Shown here: positions 27,101 through 36,111 of the stretch, piece after piece
Layout: each line of letters begins with the position of its first letter
How positions within the stretch are numbered: position 1 is the stretch's first letter
IMG/VR virus record: IMGVR_UViG_3300025102_000050
Coordinates: 1 to 50,368 of that record
From: a virus
Length of the DNA stretch: 50,368 bases
Reading direction: 5' to 3' (one strand)
The notes under the pieces: generated by a model
Databases searched by the model: none
Seen by the model: only the letters and a program-made list of their open reading frames with translations
Told to the model about the DNA's origin: nothing
Program-made: the position numbers and the translations under genes

Positions 27101-30100
27101 TTAGGCAAGATTAACGCAGAACAAGCTCAAAGAATACGCGAAAACCTAGGCTTAAAAAGAGACGCTAAGAACGTCTTAGACATAAACAAGGACACAAAGT
27201 CCAACAAGAAGACTCAAGCCCGTGTAATGGAGCTATTGGCTGCTGAGAAGGAGCTTACGAGCACAACTAACAGAAAGGCTGCGTTTGCTCCAAAAATAAA
27301 AGAGATAAAAGCTGAGATTTCTGAGATTGCTGAGACAGGTAACGTTAGAGAAGCAGGGAAAGAGACCAATCTAAATGTTCTTGGTACAGCCCAAGCGACA
27401 GAAACTGATGTCCGTAAGGATGTAGCCAAGTATACAATAAACAATGTATCCTACACCAAGGATGAGTTTATGAAGCGTATAGAGAAGATGTCTAAGAGAA
27501 AGATTCTTAAGACAAGAGCTAGCGTTAAGAACGACGAAGAAGTAAGTACATTTTTAAAAAATAAAGTAGATGCCATTCAAGAGCAAGAAGCAGGAACTGT
27601 ACCTGCAAATCAACAAACCGGAGATATACAAACGGTGGAAGAGACGGTACGGGAAGTCCCAAGCGAAACCGAACAATCTGAGACCACCGAAACGGAACGG
27701 GTAGAAGAAAAGCAACCAACATTTGAGGACCTATCAGAAGTAGACCAACAGGAATATCTTAAAAAAGCAGAAAAGAATTTAAAACAAAAACAAAGAGTAA
27801 CCCTCGGTCAAAGACTCAGAAGGTTTGGAGCCAAAACTTTTAGAGGAGCTAAAGTCAAGTACGCAAAGAAGACGGAGCTGACACAGGAGCAGATTAAAGA
27901 AGAGGCTGTTAAGATGTTTGAGCTTGACAATAAGCCTCAAGTAGAGGAGACCACAACAACACAAGAGACGGTAGCAACAGAGGAAGTGTCGTCAGAGACA
28001 CCGAACAAAGAGGCCGTAGAAGAGCTCGGTAGAATAGTTGACGAGGAGTTTGGAACACAGCCCGTAGAGACAACGACCCAAGAGGAAGTGGTACAGGAGA
28101 AAGTGTCGCCAACGACACCGACTGAGACAGTGGTTGAGCAGGAGGTTCAAGAAGAAGCTGCACCTGTAGTTGAGGAAGAAGTGACTACCGAAGAGGGGCC
28201 TATAGATGAGGGAGATGTTATGCTTACCCAAGAGCAGATTGATGAACAAGTCGCTGAGGAAGCTGCACCTGTATCTGAGGAAACTCAATCCAAGAGAGAA
28301 GAGATTGAGGCTGAAATAGCAGATATTGAAAACAATGAGCTTGAGGATTTAGAAATGAACCTTGAAAACATTCAAGAAGAAATTCAAAACGAAAAGGAGA
28401 ATTATAAAGAAGAGGCTCAAAGAATAAAAGAAGAGAAGGCTAAGGTTAGAAAGGATAAGACCTTATCTAAACAAAAGAAACAGGATAAGCTTGATGACCT
28501 CGAAGCTGAAAGAGATGGCTTTATGAACGATAGGGATGCCGCCATAGAGAACTATCAGTTTGATTTGTCAGAAGCGAAAAGAGAGGCAAGGAAAGCTAAG
28601 TCAAGAATCGCTAAGCTAAAAAAGAAACTTGATTCGGGCTTGGATTTTAAAAGAAAAACAGTAAATTTAAAAGATGAAGTACAAGACAAGAGAAGAACTG
28701 ATAGAAGCTCCGAGAGAGGAACTGACAGTGCACGAACAAGTAGCACAAGAGACGTTAAAGGAAAATCCCGATATGACGTTGGAGAGAGCAATAGAGTTGT
28801 TAGAGATGATACCGTAGTAAACACAGTATCTCTTAGTGAGAATGAGGCTCAAGCTTTATCTGAGAATATGGAGGGTAAAGCTGTAGTAGATACAGAGTTC
28901 TACGAAACCAATGATGCCAACCTATTTCATAAATCAATAACAGAATCTACAAAGAATAATAAATATGCAGCAAGTGTATTTGTTTACCCTGTATCTGATT
29001 ACAAAAATTCAAGATTATTTTTAACAGCAGACGGAAAGGCAGGTCTTGCTATTACAGAGGATGGTGATATAATTTCTGTATTCTCTTATGGAGAAGGTAA
29101 AGGAAGGGTTCCTCAGCTAATAGTTAATGCAATAAAAGAAGGAGCTGTTTCTTTAGACCACTACGACACTGTTCTTACAAAGTATTATGCTAAGTTTGGT
29201 TTTGTTCCTGTGGCTAAGGTTGCTTGGAACAATGACTTTTCACCGGATAATTGGAGTAAAGAAACATTCAAAGATTTTAATAATGGAGAGCCCGATGTTG
29301 TTGCAATGGTTTACGATGGAGGCAACAGACAAACTATAGCTGAAAGAGTAGGTAAATTTGAAGAGGTCAAGACTAAACTACAGGAAGCACCCTATGTAGT
29401 GGAATGGGATGAGGCAAAAGCCTTACAGGCTAAGCGAAACGAAGAGTTACAAAAGCCTATAACATTAAAAGAAGAAGCTAAAAGTGTGGACAATCTTAAT
29501 CAGATGACCGACTTTATGAATAAAGCTTTTCCGAATGTAGAAATGTCTACAGACCAACAGACTTTTGACACTGTAATAAATTCAGATAGAGTACGTACAT
29601 ACCTTCGTAAAGGAGATATAGTGTATGGTGTTACGGTAGACGGTGATGTGTATATCAACCCCGACGTACACAATAGTCAGTCTGAAATGTTTGATACTGC
29701 AATCCACGAGGTAGGTCACGTGTGGCAGAACTATCTACAGACCACAAAGAAAGGTAAGCAACTGTACCGTAAAGGAGTAGAGCTTGTTCAACAAACAGAA
29801 GAGTTTCAGAAACAACTTAAAGAGTTTGATGGAGATATAGAAGCTGCAGCTCGTGAAGCTATGGCAATCCTTATTGGAAACAAGGGAGAGAAGATAGCAA
29901 GTCAATCTTTGAAGGCGCAGTTTAAAGAATGGTTGAATACTATGTGGGAGTTTATACGTTCTCAATTCAAACTTTCTGAAGACCTTACGGTAGAGGAGAT
30001 ACAAGACTTAACAATAGACTCTTTCCTTGGTACAGCCTTGGCTGATATTTTTAGTGGTAAAGAACTAAAAATTACAGAGGTAGCACAAAAGCAAATGAAA

Positions 30101-33100
30101 AACCCCGAAGTGGTTTTCAGCAGAACAGCTCCTATATTTGATGTAATCGACAGGGGTAGAAGGCTTGGATTTACAGATGCAGAAATCAGAGAGGTACTAA
30201 AAGAGAGAGGGTTTTCAACAGGTAATATTAACGAGGCTCTTACAGTTGGTATCGTAAACGAAACACGTCCGATGCCACGAGCTTTTGAGAAAGTAGAAGG
30301 TGGTATTGACGAGGCACGTCAGTTATTTGATGAGACGCAAGAAACTGTTCGTCAGTTTTCTATAATGGGACCAAGAGGAGGCGTGTCGGGTAGAAGAGCA
30401 CGTAACAAAACTTTCTCTCAGATAAGACAGAAAGCACAGGAAACATTAAAAGCTAATCCAATATTCCAAAGACAACCCGAACAAGTACAGCAGGAAATTC
30501 TTTTAGGGTATGACCAATCGCTATACAGAGATTTTGATGCACAAGGTCCTATACGTTCTAACAGAAGAGTGGAGGCTGAGATGGCTAAGATTAGAGAGAC
30601 ACTCAAGCAAAGAAAGATTGGAAAGAAAAATCTAAAAGAAGCTCAGATAAGGTTAAAGAACTACATCAGACAGAGCCTTCCGGATACTCCTTATACACGT
30701 GGTGCTATACAAAGAATCAATAAGCTTCTTGTAGATTCAACCGTAGATAATTTTGAGGCTAAGATTGAGAAAGTAGAGATTGAAATACGAAACGCACGGG
30801 CACGTATGAAAGCGGAGACCGTAACGGGTATCCTTGACATACTTAAAAAGAAATCCAAAGTAAAGATAACAAAAAGTGGAAAGCGTAGAGGTGCAGGAGT
30901 TAACGCAGCAACACAGTTATACTTTAAAGCTGTGCTTCCCATAGTAGAAGACATCGTTGACCTTGCAAGAGCACGAGCGGGAATGCAGTCTCTTCAGTCT
31001 AAAATTGACCAAAGAGTTTTTGACATTAACAATCAGATAGACAAGGTAAATGAGAATCCAAGACTTTCAGCAGAAGAGAAAGCCGCTAAAATACAGGAGC
31101 TTGAAGCTAAGAAACGTAGTACAAAAGCAGAGGCTAAATCTATCAGCAACACGCAGACTCGTATTGAGGAAGCAGAGAGTAAGATTCAGAAGCTCCGAGA
31201 CAAACTAAATGACCCGGAGGTAAAGCAACAGATTGATGAGGCACTTCTTATACAGGAACAGAACCCTCTGACAGCAGATAAGATTCTTACCACCAAACAA
31301 CAGAAGCTTCTTGCTGAGGTACAGGCTCTTGACAACTTCTCTCCTATACAGGGTATGACCCTCGAAGAGACCAATGCTCTATTAAATACTCTTAAAGATA
31401 TGAGCAGTCAATCAATCGCACAGCTCAAGGCTGAGAACACTGTTAGAAGACAGCGTAGAGCAGATAAGGCTAAGAAAGTAAGGGCTCAGATACAGGAAAC
31501 AAATCCCGAATTGTTTGACGAGAATGGAAACCCATTAGATACAAATGAACTGAATGCTAAGAAGGATGAGGTGCGTACCGTGTTACAAGAAAAAGGATTC
31601 TTTGCAGCATCATTAGAGTGGGTGAAATCTACATTTAAGTTTGACACTTTTAAGGACTACATAAGAAGTGCAAAGAACACTGTAAGTAATATTCAAACAC
31701 TAACAAACATAGCGGATAGAATAACAGAAGGTAAATCTGTATTCACGGACAACATCTACAAGGCGTTCAACAGAATGGATGAGAACAACAACCGAGGGCT
31801 GTTAGAGACACGCAAGAAGATAGACCGAATAGCTACGTCTGCAGGTATTGTTGGGGGTATCAAGGGAGTTAAAAGAAGATTGGCTACAGGTGTTCATAGA
31901 ATGAAACTTATATCAAATAAAAAAGGAAAGCAAACCACATATACCAAAGCCTTTAATGCTGACCAACTAATGCGTATATATGCGCTTAGTCTTAACGATG
32001 TTCAGAGAGCTAAGCTTGAGAACCAAGGCATAGGAAAAGAACAGCTACAGGAGATAAAGAATATTCTCGGACCGGATGTGGTACAGTTCACCGAGGGCAT
32101 TGTAAACTTCTTAAGTAACGAATACTACGAGCAGGTTAATAGTGTATACGCACAGGTGAACAATGTTAACTTAGGGTTCATAGAAAACTATTTTCCAACA
32201 CAAACCATTAGTCCTAAAGTGGACGGAGGTATGTTAGAGAATGGTGATTTCAGCGGTATATTTAATAGCGAAACAGCACCTGCATTCAAACAGCGTGAAG
32301 ATTTAAAATCAGACATCAACCTTACAGAAGCTTCGTTTATGGAGACGCTTGAGAACCACACGCAGACAATGGAAAAGTTTATGGCTTATGCTGAGGGTGT
32401 ACGTGAGATGAATGACTTCTTTAGCATACCGGAAGTAAATCTTTTACTTAAGGAAGCTAAAATTTCGAGGATGTTAAAGCACCTTATTAATCAAGCTATA
32501 AACCCTGCTTCTTTAAACGGTGGACCAAGCAACAAGCTACTGAGTGCATTTCAAAGCAAGTTCACCTCGTTTGCATTATCCTTTAAGGTGATACAAATAT
32601 TAAAGCAGGCATCATCATTTATAAACGCTTTTGAAGACTACAGCTACCGAGGCAACGGAAAAAGATATATCCCCGGAATGGATACGCTTGGGTTTATGTT
32701 TGATGCGGCGACTACAATATTATCACTGCCATTAGATTTATTCGGAATGAATGGACCCATACATCAAGCTATGGAGATGTCAGCGACATTCAAGCGAAGA
32801 GTTGAGCAGGGTATTGAGGGTGATGTATATGGATTGGAATCGGGTTCTAAAACTTTTAAGAATGTAAACAAAGAGTCATCAAGGTTTAAGAAAGCAAGAG
32901 CATTAATCAGAACAGCCGCCGCATCACCAACGGTATTGGGAGATATCTTAGGTGTGATGGGATATATGATTAACTACAAGCGTAATATTAAGAACGGTAT
33001 GAGTAAGGCTGAAGCTGTTGAGGCTTTCAATGAGTACAACGCCACACAGCAGTCGCGTAGAGGCTCAGACAAAATCGCTCTTCAGTTTTCTAACAACGCA

Positions 33101-33973
33101 CTTGTCCGGTCGTTTACAATGTTTGGAAGTGTATTGTTCTTACAAATGAATAGAGTGATGCAGTCAAGTACAAATATGAGAAGAGATGCCGCAAGGTCAG
33201 TAGCACTATCTGCGGAGGCGGCGAAACTTGCTGCACAAGGAAAAATGAAAGAGGCTAATCAAAAAAGAAAAGAAGCAGCCAAGGCCGCACCAAAGAGAAA
33301 GGACATCAGAGCATTTGCACTTAATGCTTCACTAGCAAATGGTTTGTTCGTAGCAACAGCCAACCTCGCTAAGTTTATACAGGGAGATAGCGACGACAGG
33401 GATGAGGCTCTTAAGAAAATAAAAGAGGCAATGTTGGGTCTTAATCTTATATATCAGATTCCATTATTAGGTAGTGTTGTAGAGAGACAGATGGGAAATA
33501 GGTTTGCAGGTGATGTTACTAATCCATTTATGAGTATATACTATAAGGTTAATCAAAACTTTGATAAGTATGGATGGACCGGTGTAGCTAAACCTCTTGT
33601 TGAGGTGGTTTTAGGTATGCAGACGGACCCGTTCATAGGGCTTTATAAGATGTTCGGTACTGATGGGGCGGAGTTTGACCAAGCTACCTTAGATGCTTTG
33701 GGTATCAGCAAATCATACGCGCCGAGTGGAGAGACAGCCGCAGAGAAGAAGGCAAGAGAGTCAGAGGGTAAAAGAACCAAGACAGAACAGAAGCAGTATG
33801 AAAGAGACTTGAAGAAGTATAACCTTAGAGAGTACAACAGAAAATACGGAGCGAGAGATAAACGTCTGAAAGAAATAGAAGACCGAAAGAAAAAAAGAAA
33901 TAAAAGTAGAGATAAGCAGAAGAAGAAAAGAGAAGAAGAAATGAAAAGAAGAAAGTTTAGAAGGATTAGATAG
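24164..33973 (+). CDS. Giant polyvalent virion protein (3269 aa) with HExxH protease and GNAT-like domains
   Basis: The largest gene here, in the T7 gp16-like slot. Domains visible in order: a duplicated N-terminal helical motif (LIATAQANGYNW / YVATAENENYNYEVI, 1-65); a conserved phage domain at about 376-460 (VRDNGDGTESTVLM...PTLFPKN...FAAGSWKDV); a Gly/Ala-rich hydrophobic region at about 743-830 that could span membranes; a Glu/Thr-rich low-complexity linker at about 1140-1370 with two palindromes; a coiled coil at about 1370-1500; and an acetyltransferase-like fold at about 1570-1730 (YYAKFGFVPVAKVAW). A zinc-protease motif HEVGH lies at 1848-1852. Long helical arms and a very basic tail follow. 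This fits the large polyvalent proteins injected with DNA; substrates are unknown. It may be processed by its own protease (inference). Confidence 0.85.
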   Translation: MDEQGFNSDNISQVLKDLIATAQANGYNWGETISKFPELQDFDIQLLKDYVATAENENYNYEVINAKFPEFGFSNVDDRNLVVKKKDVGEDSADTSTPFLERIKEKIQDTTVSTSADGSSESVETEEVTEDLTPEQITERQLSGFTFEEDSEKGLSERGLVGLRGVGRLEQSEKLMGAVERAEKEKLDEILNNAARAELAGDLYHAEAGFKEALKYEGGQKIKERLENLQLRIKREKATEKLREREERERAEREKESEEYRNLPQNAELDGKINGISKNTIQQNEEDAQESLNKEFGMFGFNFRQIGWGDALEVMAADGEKMEIDLDTWFDSSAGEEAFKLKKFLRDHAEPPNNFKKGLEDDEIVNAMRVRDMRTGVRDNGDGTESTVLMTYAEVDGQYVAYPTLFPKNPNLRYYGSGADEWLELDADAALDEAEKRNELTWFENEEDAARFAAGSWKDVNTFDYEANRFFGKRGIDYKSYRDALEKYDELKEAEMFLEKRGAMQLKDLPKEEQEKYADFYAAGRIRTDIDEVKEKLARDADNLMEFVNSDELRTVREDFDLYAQDKFNKAAKDAAATNQVAKEQRMELDAESINKFGVRIKDLPKYEPKSKYEFEEINNILTNYDVSIAESQYAASQYEMAKTWFDGKFDKNVRRAFDENWKAVYNSARNGFDNGQAAQEILYMSLGLTDVDDNASLEEAAEIIVAQLEQGQSRAPGRAESRWNSARDFREGWDAFKDDPLEMTATFVAGSLSQIVPYGFKIVPTTLAVGTGTGAAVGSVVPVYGTAAGAVAGFSQGLRMGMGATMYAMEYTNSILDVAREKGYDMMNPSEVVKALQDEEVWEEGGERGHKRGIPIAVVDYLSAGLAGRLFKTSSLSSKGARVSAMVAERAVADPIAEATGEYLAQVNAGQEVSAKEIFAEAVGGFGNNTGAMVVNLYRDYRNTNNVDLANKLSTINGMLSENVSETRMLAWANNMENLGKINAEQAQRIRENLGLKRDAKNVLDINKDTKSNKKTQARVMELLAAEKELTSTTNRKAAFAPKIKEIKAEISEIAETGNVREAGKETNLNVLGTAQATETDVRKDVAKYTINNVSYTKDEFMKRIEKMSKRKILKTRASVKNDEEVSTFLKNKVDAIQEQEAGTVPANQQTGDIQTVEETVREVPSETEQSETTETERVEEKQPTFEDLSEVDQQEYLKKAEKNLKQKQRVTLGQRLRRFGAKTFRGAKVKYAKKTELTQEQIKEEAVKMFELDNKPQVEETTTTQETVATEEVSSETPNKEAVEELGRIVDEEFGTQPVETTTQEEVVQEKVSPTTPTETVVEQEVQEEAAPVVEEEVTTEEGPIDEGDVMLTQEQIDEQVAEEAAPVSEETQSKREEIEAEIADIENNELEDLEMNLENIQEEIQNEKENYKEEAQRIKEEKAKVRKDKTLSKQKKQDKLDDLEAERDGFMNDRDAAIENYQFDLSEAKREARKAKSRIAKLKKKLDSGLDFKRKTVNLKDEVQDKRRTDRSSERGTDSARTSSTRDVKGKSRYDVGESNRVVRDDTVVNTVSLSENEAQALSENMEGKAVVDTEFYETNDANLFHKSITESTKNNKYAASVFVYPVSDYKNSRLFLTADGKAGLAITEDGDIISVFSYGEGKGRVPQLIVNAIKEGAVSLDHYDTVLTKYYAKFGFVPVAKVAWNNDFSPDNWSKETFKDFNNGEPDVVAMVYDGGNRQTIAERVGKFEEVKTKLQEAPYVVEWDEAKALQAKRNEELQKPITLKEEAKSVDNLNQMTDFMNKAFPNVEMSTDQQTFDTVINSDRVRTYLRKGDIVYGVTVDGDVYINPDVHNSQSEMFDTAIHEVGHVWQNYLQTTKKGKQLYRKGVELVQQTEEFQKQLKEFDGDIEAAAREAMAILIGNKGEKIASQSLKAQFKEWLNTMWEFIRSQFKLSEDLTVEEIQDLTIDSFLGTALADIFSGKELKITEVAQKQMKNPEVVFSRTAPIFDVIDRGRRLGFTDAEIREVLKERGFSTGNINEALTVGIVNETRPMPRAFEKVEGGIDEARQLFDETQETVRQFSIMGPRGGVSGRRARNKTFSQIRQKAQETLKANPIFQRQPEQVQQEILLGYDQSLYRDFDAQGPIRSNRRVEAEMAKIRETLKQRKIGKKNLKEAQIRLKNYIRQSLPDTPYTRGAIQRINKLLVDSTVDNFEAKIEKVEIEIRNARARMKAETVTGILDILKKKSKVKITKSGKRRGAGVNAATQLYFKAVLPIVEDIVDLARARAGMQSLQSKIDQRVFDINNQIDKVNENPRLSAEEKAAKIQELEAKKRSTKAEAKSISNTQTRIEEAESKIQKLRDKLNDPEVKQQIDEALLIQEQNPLTADKILTTKQQKLLAEVQALDNFSPIQGMTLEETNALLNTLKDMSSQSIAQLKAENTVRRQRRADKAKKVRAQIQETNPELFDENGNPLDTNELNAKKDEVRTVLQEKGFFAASLEWVKSTFKFDTFKDYIRSAKNTVSNIQTLTNIADRITEGKSVFTDNIYKAFNRMDENNNRGLLETRKKIDRIATSAGIVGGIKGVKRRLATGVHRMKLISNKKGKQTTYTKAFNADQLMRIYALSLNDVQRAKLENQGIGKEQLQEIKNILGPDVVQFTEGIVNFLSNEYYEQVNSVYAQVNNVNLGFIENYFPTQTISPKVDGGMLENGDFSGIFNSETAPAFKQREDLKSDINLTEASFMETLENHTQTMEKFMAYAEGVREMNDFFSIPEVNLLLKEAKISRMLKHLINQAINPASLNGGPSNKLLSAFQSKFTSFALSFKVIQILKQASSFINAFEDYSYRGNGKRYIPGMDTLGFMFDAATTILSLPLDLFGMNGPIHQAMEMSATFKRRVEQGIEGDVYGLESGSKTFKNVNKESSRFKKARALIRTAAASPTVLGDILGVMGYMINYKRNIKNGMSKAEAVEAFNEYNATQQSRRGSDKIALQFSNNALVRSFTMFGSVLFLQMNRVMQSSTNMRRDAARSVALSAEAAKLAAQGKMKEANQKRKEAAKAAPKRKDIRAFALNASLANGLFVATANLAKFIQGDSDDRDEALKKIKEAMLGLNLIYQIPLLGSVVERQMGNRFAGDVTNPFMSIYYKVNQNFDKYGWTGVAKPLVEVVLGMQTDPFIGLYKMFGTDGAEFDQATLDALGISKSYAPSGETAAEKKARESEGKRTKTEQKQYERDLKKYNLREYNRKYGARDKRLKEIEDRKKKRNKSRDKQKKKREEEMKRRKFRRIR
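27986..28001. repeat. Dispersed palindrome copy 5 (imperfect), inside the giant gene
   Basis: Arms GTGTC/GACAC around GTCAGA; the inner pair is mismatched. It encodes VSSETP in the Glu/Thr-rich linker, with the core in phase GTG|TC. Confidence 0.7.
28103..28118. repeat. Dispersed palindrome copy 6, inside the giant gene
   Basis: Arms GTGTCG/CGACAC around CCAA. It encodes VSPTTP in the same linker, 117 bases after copy 5 and in the same phase. A local duplication of linker plus palindrome is possible. Confidence 0.8.
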
Positions 33974-33990
33974 TGTCCTCAACGACACTA
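33971..33990. repeat. Dispersed palindrome copy 7, joining two convergent stop codons
   Basis: Arms TAGTGTC/GACACTA around CTCAAC. The first three bases are the TAG stop of the + strand giant gene. The last three are the TAG stop of the - strand nuclease-like gene. One symmetric 20-mer therefore ends both convergent operons and may act as a two-way terminator. Confidence 0.88.
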
Positions 33991-34407
33991 ATAATACTTT
34001 GCGTACTTGAATGTTTTTTGTTTGGAATAGTATAGCATCAGCTCTTCATCGGAGTAGGCATCTTCACGTGGCTCACGACCTCCCCATCTTACCTTACCCA
34101 CAATCTCTTTCACCTTACCGTAGATAATTCCATCTTCACATGCCCATACCAATACGGGATTCAATCTCTTGGCGCATAGCTTAGTTACTTTGGTTGCAGA
34201 TATAGGAAGAGGATAAGCATTAGACATTTCTCTGAGCCTACCTTTTACCTCCACGTAAGCTATAAGATTTCCTTTGTCGTTATACACCCTATAGTCTACG
34301 TCAAATGGGTCAAGTTTTTTGAACGAGCCATTGAATCTCTCAACAAATTTTGTTATGGCTTTTAGTTCTCTTTCCCTGTCCTTCTCTGTTTCAAAAAGTG
34401 GGCTCAT
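33988..34407 (-). CDS. PD-(D/E)XK-like nuclease-fold protein (139 aa)
   Basis: Last gene of the - strand block. Residues 36-56 (DVDYRVYNDKGNLIAYVEVKG, cut at the ends) carry an Asp followed by E53-x-K55 in a strand, the core of a PD-(D/E)XK nuclease fold as in VRR/Holliday-type small nucleases. The rest is basic and helical, and the C-terminus is aromatic/basic (KTFKYAKYY). It may process phage DNA or be a Bacteroidetes phage protein of unknown substrate. It overlaps the next upstream gene by ATGA, and its stop lies in palindrome copy 7. The family call rests on the short motif only. Confidence 0.7.
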   Translation of the reverse strand: MSPLFETEKDRERELKAITKFVERFNGSFKKLDPFDVDYRVYNDKGNLIAYVEVKGRLREMSNAYPLPISATKVTKLCAKRLNPVLVWACEDGIIYGKVKEIVGKVRWGGREPREDAYSDEELMLYYSKQKTFKYAKYY

Positions 34408-34670
34408 TCTTCTTCGGGTATGTAGACGTATATAGGAAACCCATCACCACCTGCACCTGCAATGTTGTAATCGAAATGTTCTATAGCGTCGGTTTCACTC
34501 AACCCGTCTTCCACTATTATTTTGTTGATGATTTTATTTGAATCCATAACAAGCACGTTGCTTGCGTACATCAATCCCACCACACAGTCTTCAAATCCTG
34601 TGGGGTATAAGAATGTTTCATCCGGAAAGTCTTCTGTTATTTGCTGTAAAATTGTTTTTGATTCTGACAT
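34404..34670 (-). CDS. Hypothetical acidic protein (88 aa)
   Basis: Not recognised. The protein is acidic, with a central strand-loop (FLYPTGFEDCVVGLMYASNVLVMDSNKII, in parts), and ends with PIYVYIPEEE. The segment 'GFEDCVVG' and the later 'SETDAIEHFDYNIAGA' look like a family common in phages of Bacteroidetes and Vibrio, but no function is known to me. It is coupled to the nuclease-like gene by a 4-base overlap and follows the HNH gene by a short AT-rich gap. Confidence 0.75.
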   Translation of the reverse strand: MSESKTILQQITEDFPDETFLYPTGFEDCVVGLMYASNVLVMDSNKIINKIIVEDGLSETDAIEHFDYNIAGAGGDGFPIYVYIPEEE

Positions 34671-34674
34671 ATAT

Positions 34675-35064
34675 TTAATTTAATTTATCGTGTTCTTCTG
34701 CGTGACACCTAGCGCATAGCACTCTGCACTTTTTTATTTCTTCTACAATTTTTTTTCTTGAATATCCTGTGTTAATTGCATCTCCTACACTGAAACTTTT
34801 ATCATCGTTGTAATGATGAAACTGCAGTGCATGAGGGCTAAAGTCATCGTGAGTTAAATCTGAGTAGCCACATTTCTCACAGTTCAAATTCTTTTTTAGA
34901 TTATTGTACCATTCTTTTTTTCTTTCTTTGTATCCTTTTTTTACTTTTCTGTAGCAATCAACACAGGTTCTTCTCTTGTGATTCTTTCTGTTCTTTATTC
35001 CCGCTGACCAATATTCTGATGACGGTTTTTTTTCTTGACACCTAACACATACTTTATACTCCAT
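34675..35064 (-). CDS. HNH endonuclease-like protein with zinc fingers (129 aa)
   Basis: An N-terminal zinc-binding knuckle (C6-x2-C9, C34-x2-C37) is followed by an HNH-type domain. That domain has C62-x2-C65 (NCEKCGYSDL), H83-H84 in LQFHHYND and a C-terminal C117-x2-C120-H121 with H125 (CARCHAEEH). This order is the common phage HNH nuclease of the 'C..CG......LQ.HH......C..CH' type. It may be a free-standing homing enzyme or a phage DNA-processing nuclease. It overlaps the next gene's 3' end by 11 bases. The very A/T-rich codons resemble its neighbours, so recent arrival is not obvious. Confidence 0.85.
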   Translation of the reverse strand: MEYKVCVRCQEKKPSSEYWSAGIKNRKNHKRRTCVDCYRKVKKGYKERKKEWYNNLKKNLNCEKCGYSDLTHDDFSPHALQFHHYNDDKSFSVGDAINTGYSRKKIVEEIKKCRVLCARCHAEEHDKLN

Positions 35065-35242
35065 CAGATAATGATTGCCTCAAGTCTTTTAGTTTGGCCA
35101 AACTCTCATCTACCTCATTTAAACATTCTGATATTTCTCTGTCTACAAGATACTCATATACGTTGTCCATGTGGTCGTGAAGCTCGTTCATAATTAAGTT
35201 AATATGATTAAGTCTTTTGGCATCAATGGACGGGATTGACAT
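35054..35242 (-). CDS. Small helical protein (62 aa)
   Basis: Not recognised. It is predicted all-helical and acidic (DAKRLNHINLIMNELHDHMDN then DREISECLNEVDESLAKLKDL), which suggests a small oligomerising protein. It overlaps the HNH gene at its 3' end by 11 bases and follows the DnaA-like gene with a 16-base gap, so it belongs to the same transcript. No DNA-binding motif is apparent. Confidence 0.65.
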   Translation of the reverse strand: MSIPSIDAKRLNHINLIMNELHDHMDNVYEYLVDREISECLNEVDESLAKLKDLRQSLSDGV

Positions 35243-35258
35243 TGCTTATATGTTTATT

Positions 35259-35786
35259 TTATACACCATTTGCAATCATATAAAGTTTTCTTCTAAACGC
35301 TTCAACATTGTTTTTATGTACCCTGTCTTTTATTATTCTAATCAAGGGGGCATATTGTCCAAACTCTCTTATCTCCGAATGTAAAGAATTTATTTCTTTT
35401 TTCAAAGCATCGTTCTCAATTTTCAAGGTTACCATTTTACTTCTAAGTATGTCCTCGTGTGTAAGTTTGTTTAACTTGTCGGCGTCATATATTTCTTTTG
35501 AATGATAATCAAAATCCTCTTTGCACATATTATACCTTTGCATTAAAAGAGGATTGTTTTTTAAATGATAGTCTACGTCCTTTAAACTATGTATGATAGT
35601 TGCGTGGTGCATGCGAAGACACGCAGCGATATCAGTTTTACTATACCCAAAGTCATGTAGTATTTTAAAGAACACTCGCCTTGCATTTACGACTTCCTCT
35701 TTTCTGTTTCTTTTTTGAATGTCTACATTAAATATAGAGTTGACAATGTTAATCAGTAGGTTTTCTATTTTCAAATTTCTTATCAT
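35259..35786 (-). CDS. DnaA domain IV-like DNA-binding protein with coiled coil (175 aa)
   Basis: Residues 34-75 (ARRVFFKILHDFGYSKTDIA, then LRMHHATIIHSL) match the helix-turn-helix of DnaA domain IV. In DnaA the signature 'IG..F..RDHTTV.HA' contacts the DnaA box; here HHATIIHS replaces it. There is no AAA+ domain. The rest (about 110-150) is a coiled coil (KIENDALKKEINSLHSEI), so it may act as a dimer. A role in origin recognition, or interference with host DnaA, is an inference. Its start overlaps the upstream gene by 38 bases. A second protein with this domain is encoded at 42900-43181. Confidence 0.75.
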   Translation of the reverse strand: MIRNLKIENLLINIVNSIFNVDIQKRNRKEEVVNARRVFFKILHDFGYSKTDIAACLRMHHATIIHSLKDVDYHLKNNPLLMQRYNMCKEDFDYHSKEIYDADKLNKLTHEDILRSKMVTLKIENDALKKEINSLHSEIREFGQYAPLIRIIKDRVHKNNVEAFRRKLYMIANGV

Positions 35787-36111
35787 GTTTATTAAATTTT
35801 AGTGTTTGATTTTCATTTATATAATCCAAGAAGGTATCCACATCTACCTCCTCTACCCCAAGAAACAAGCATAACTCCTCTTCTTGGTTTAGGTATTCTA
35901 GTCTAAAAAAGAATGGCTTCTCAAGTGCATGTGACACTCCTGCCACATACTGAGTCCATCCATTCTTTACAGGCAAATCATTGACTTGTTCTGTAATCTG
36001 TGAAGCAATATCAAAAGCATAGTCCATTGGTATCTCTCTTATTTGTTCGATAAACCAATCGTCAATATCATATTGGATATTACCCACCTTTGTATATCTC
36101 TGTTCTACCAT
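35749..36111 (-). CDS. Hypothetical protein (120 aa)
   Basis: Not recognised. Soluble and acidic, with a helical N-terminal half (DWFIEQIREIPMDYAFDIAS) and a strand-rich C-terminal half (KPFFFRLEYLNQEEELCLFL). It overlaps the VRR-NUC gene at its 5' end by 32 bases and the DnaA-like gene at its 3' end by 38 bases. This is denser packing than elsewhere in the window and suggests translational coupling across the replication genes. Confidence 0.7.
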   Translation of the reverse strand: MVEQRYTKVGNIQYDIDDWFIEQIREIPMDYAFDIASQITEQVNDLPVKNGWTQYVAGVSHALEKPFFFRLEYLNQEEELCLFLGVEEVDVDTFLDYINENQTLKFNKHDKKFENRKPTD

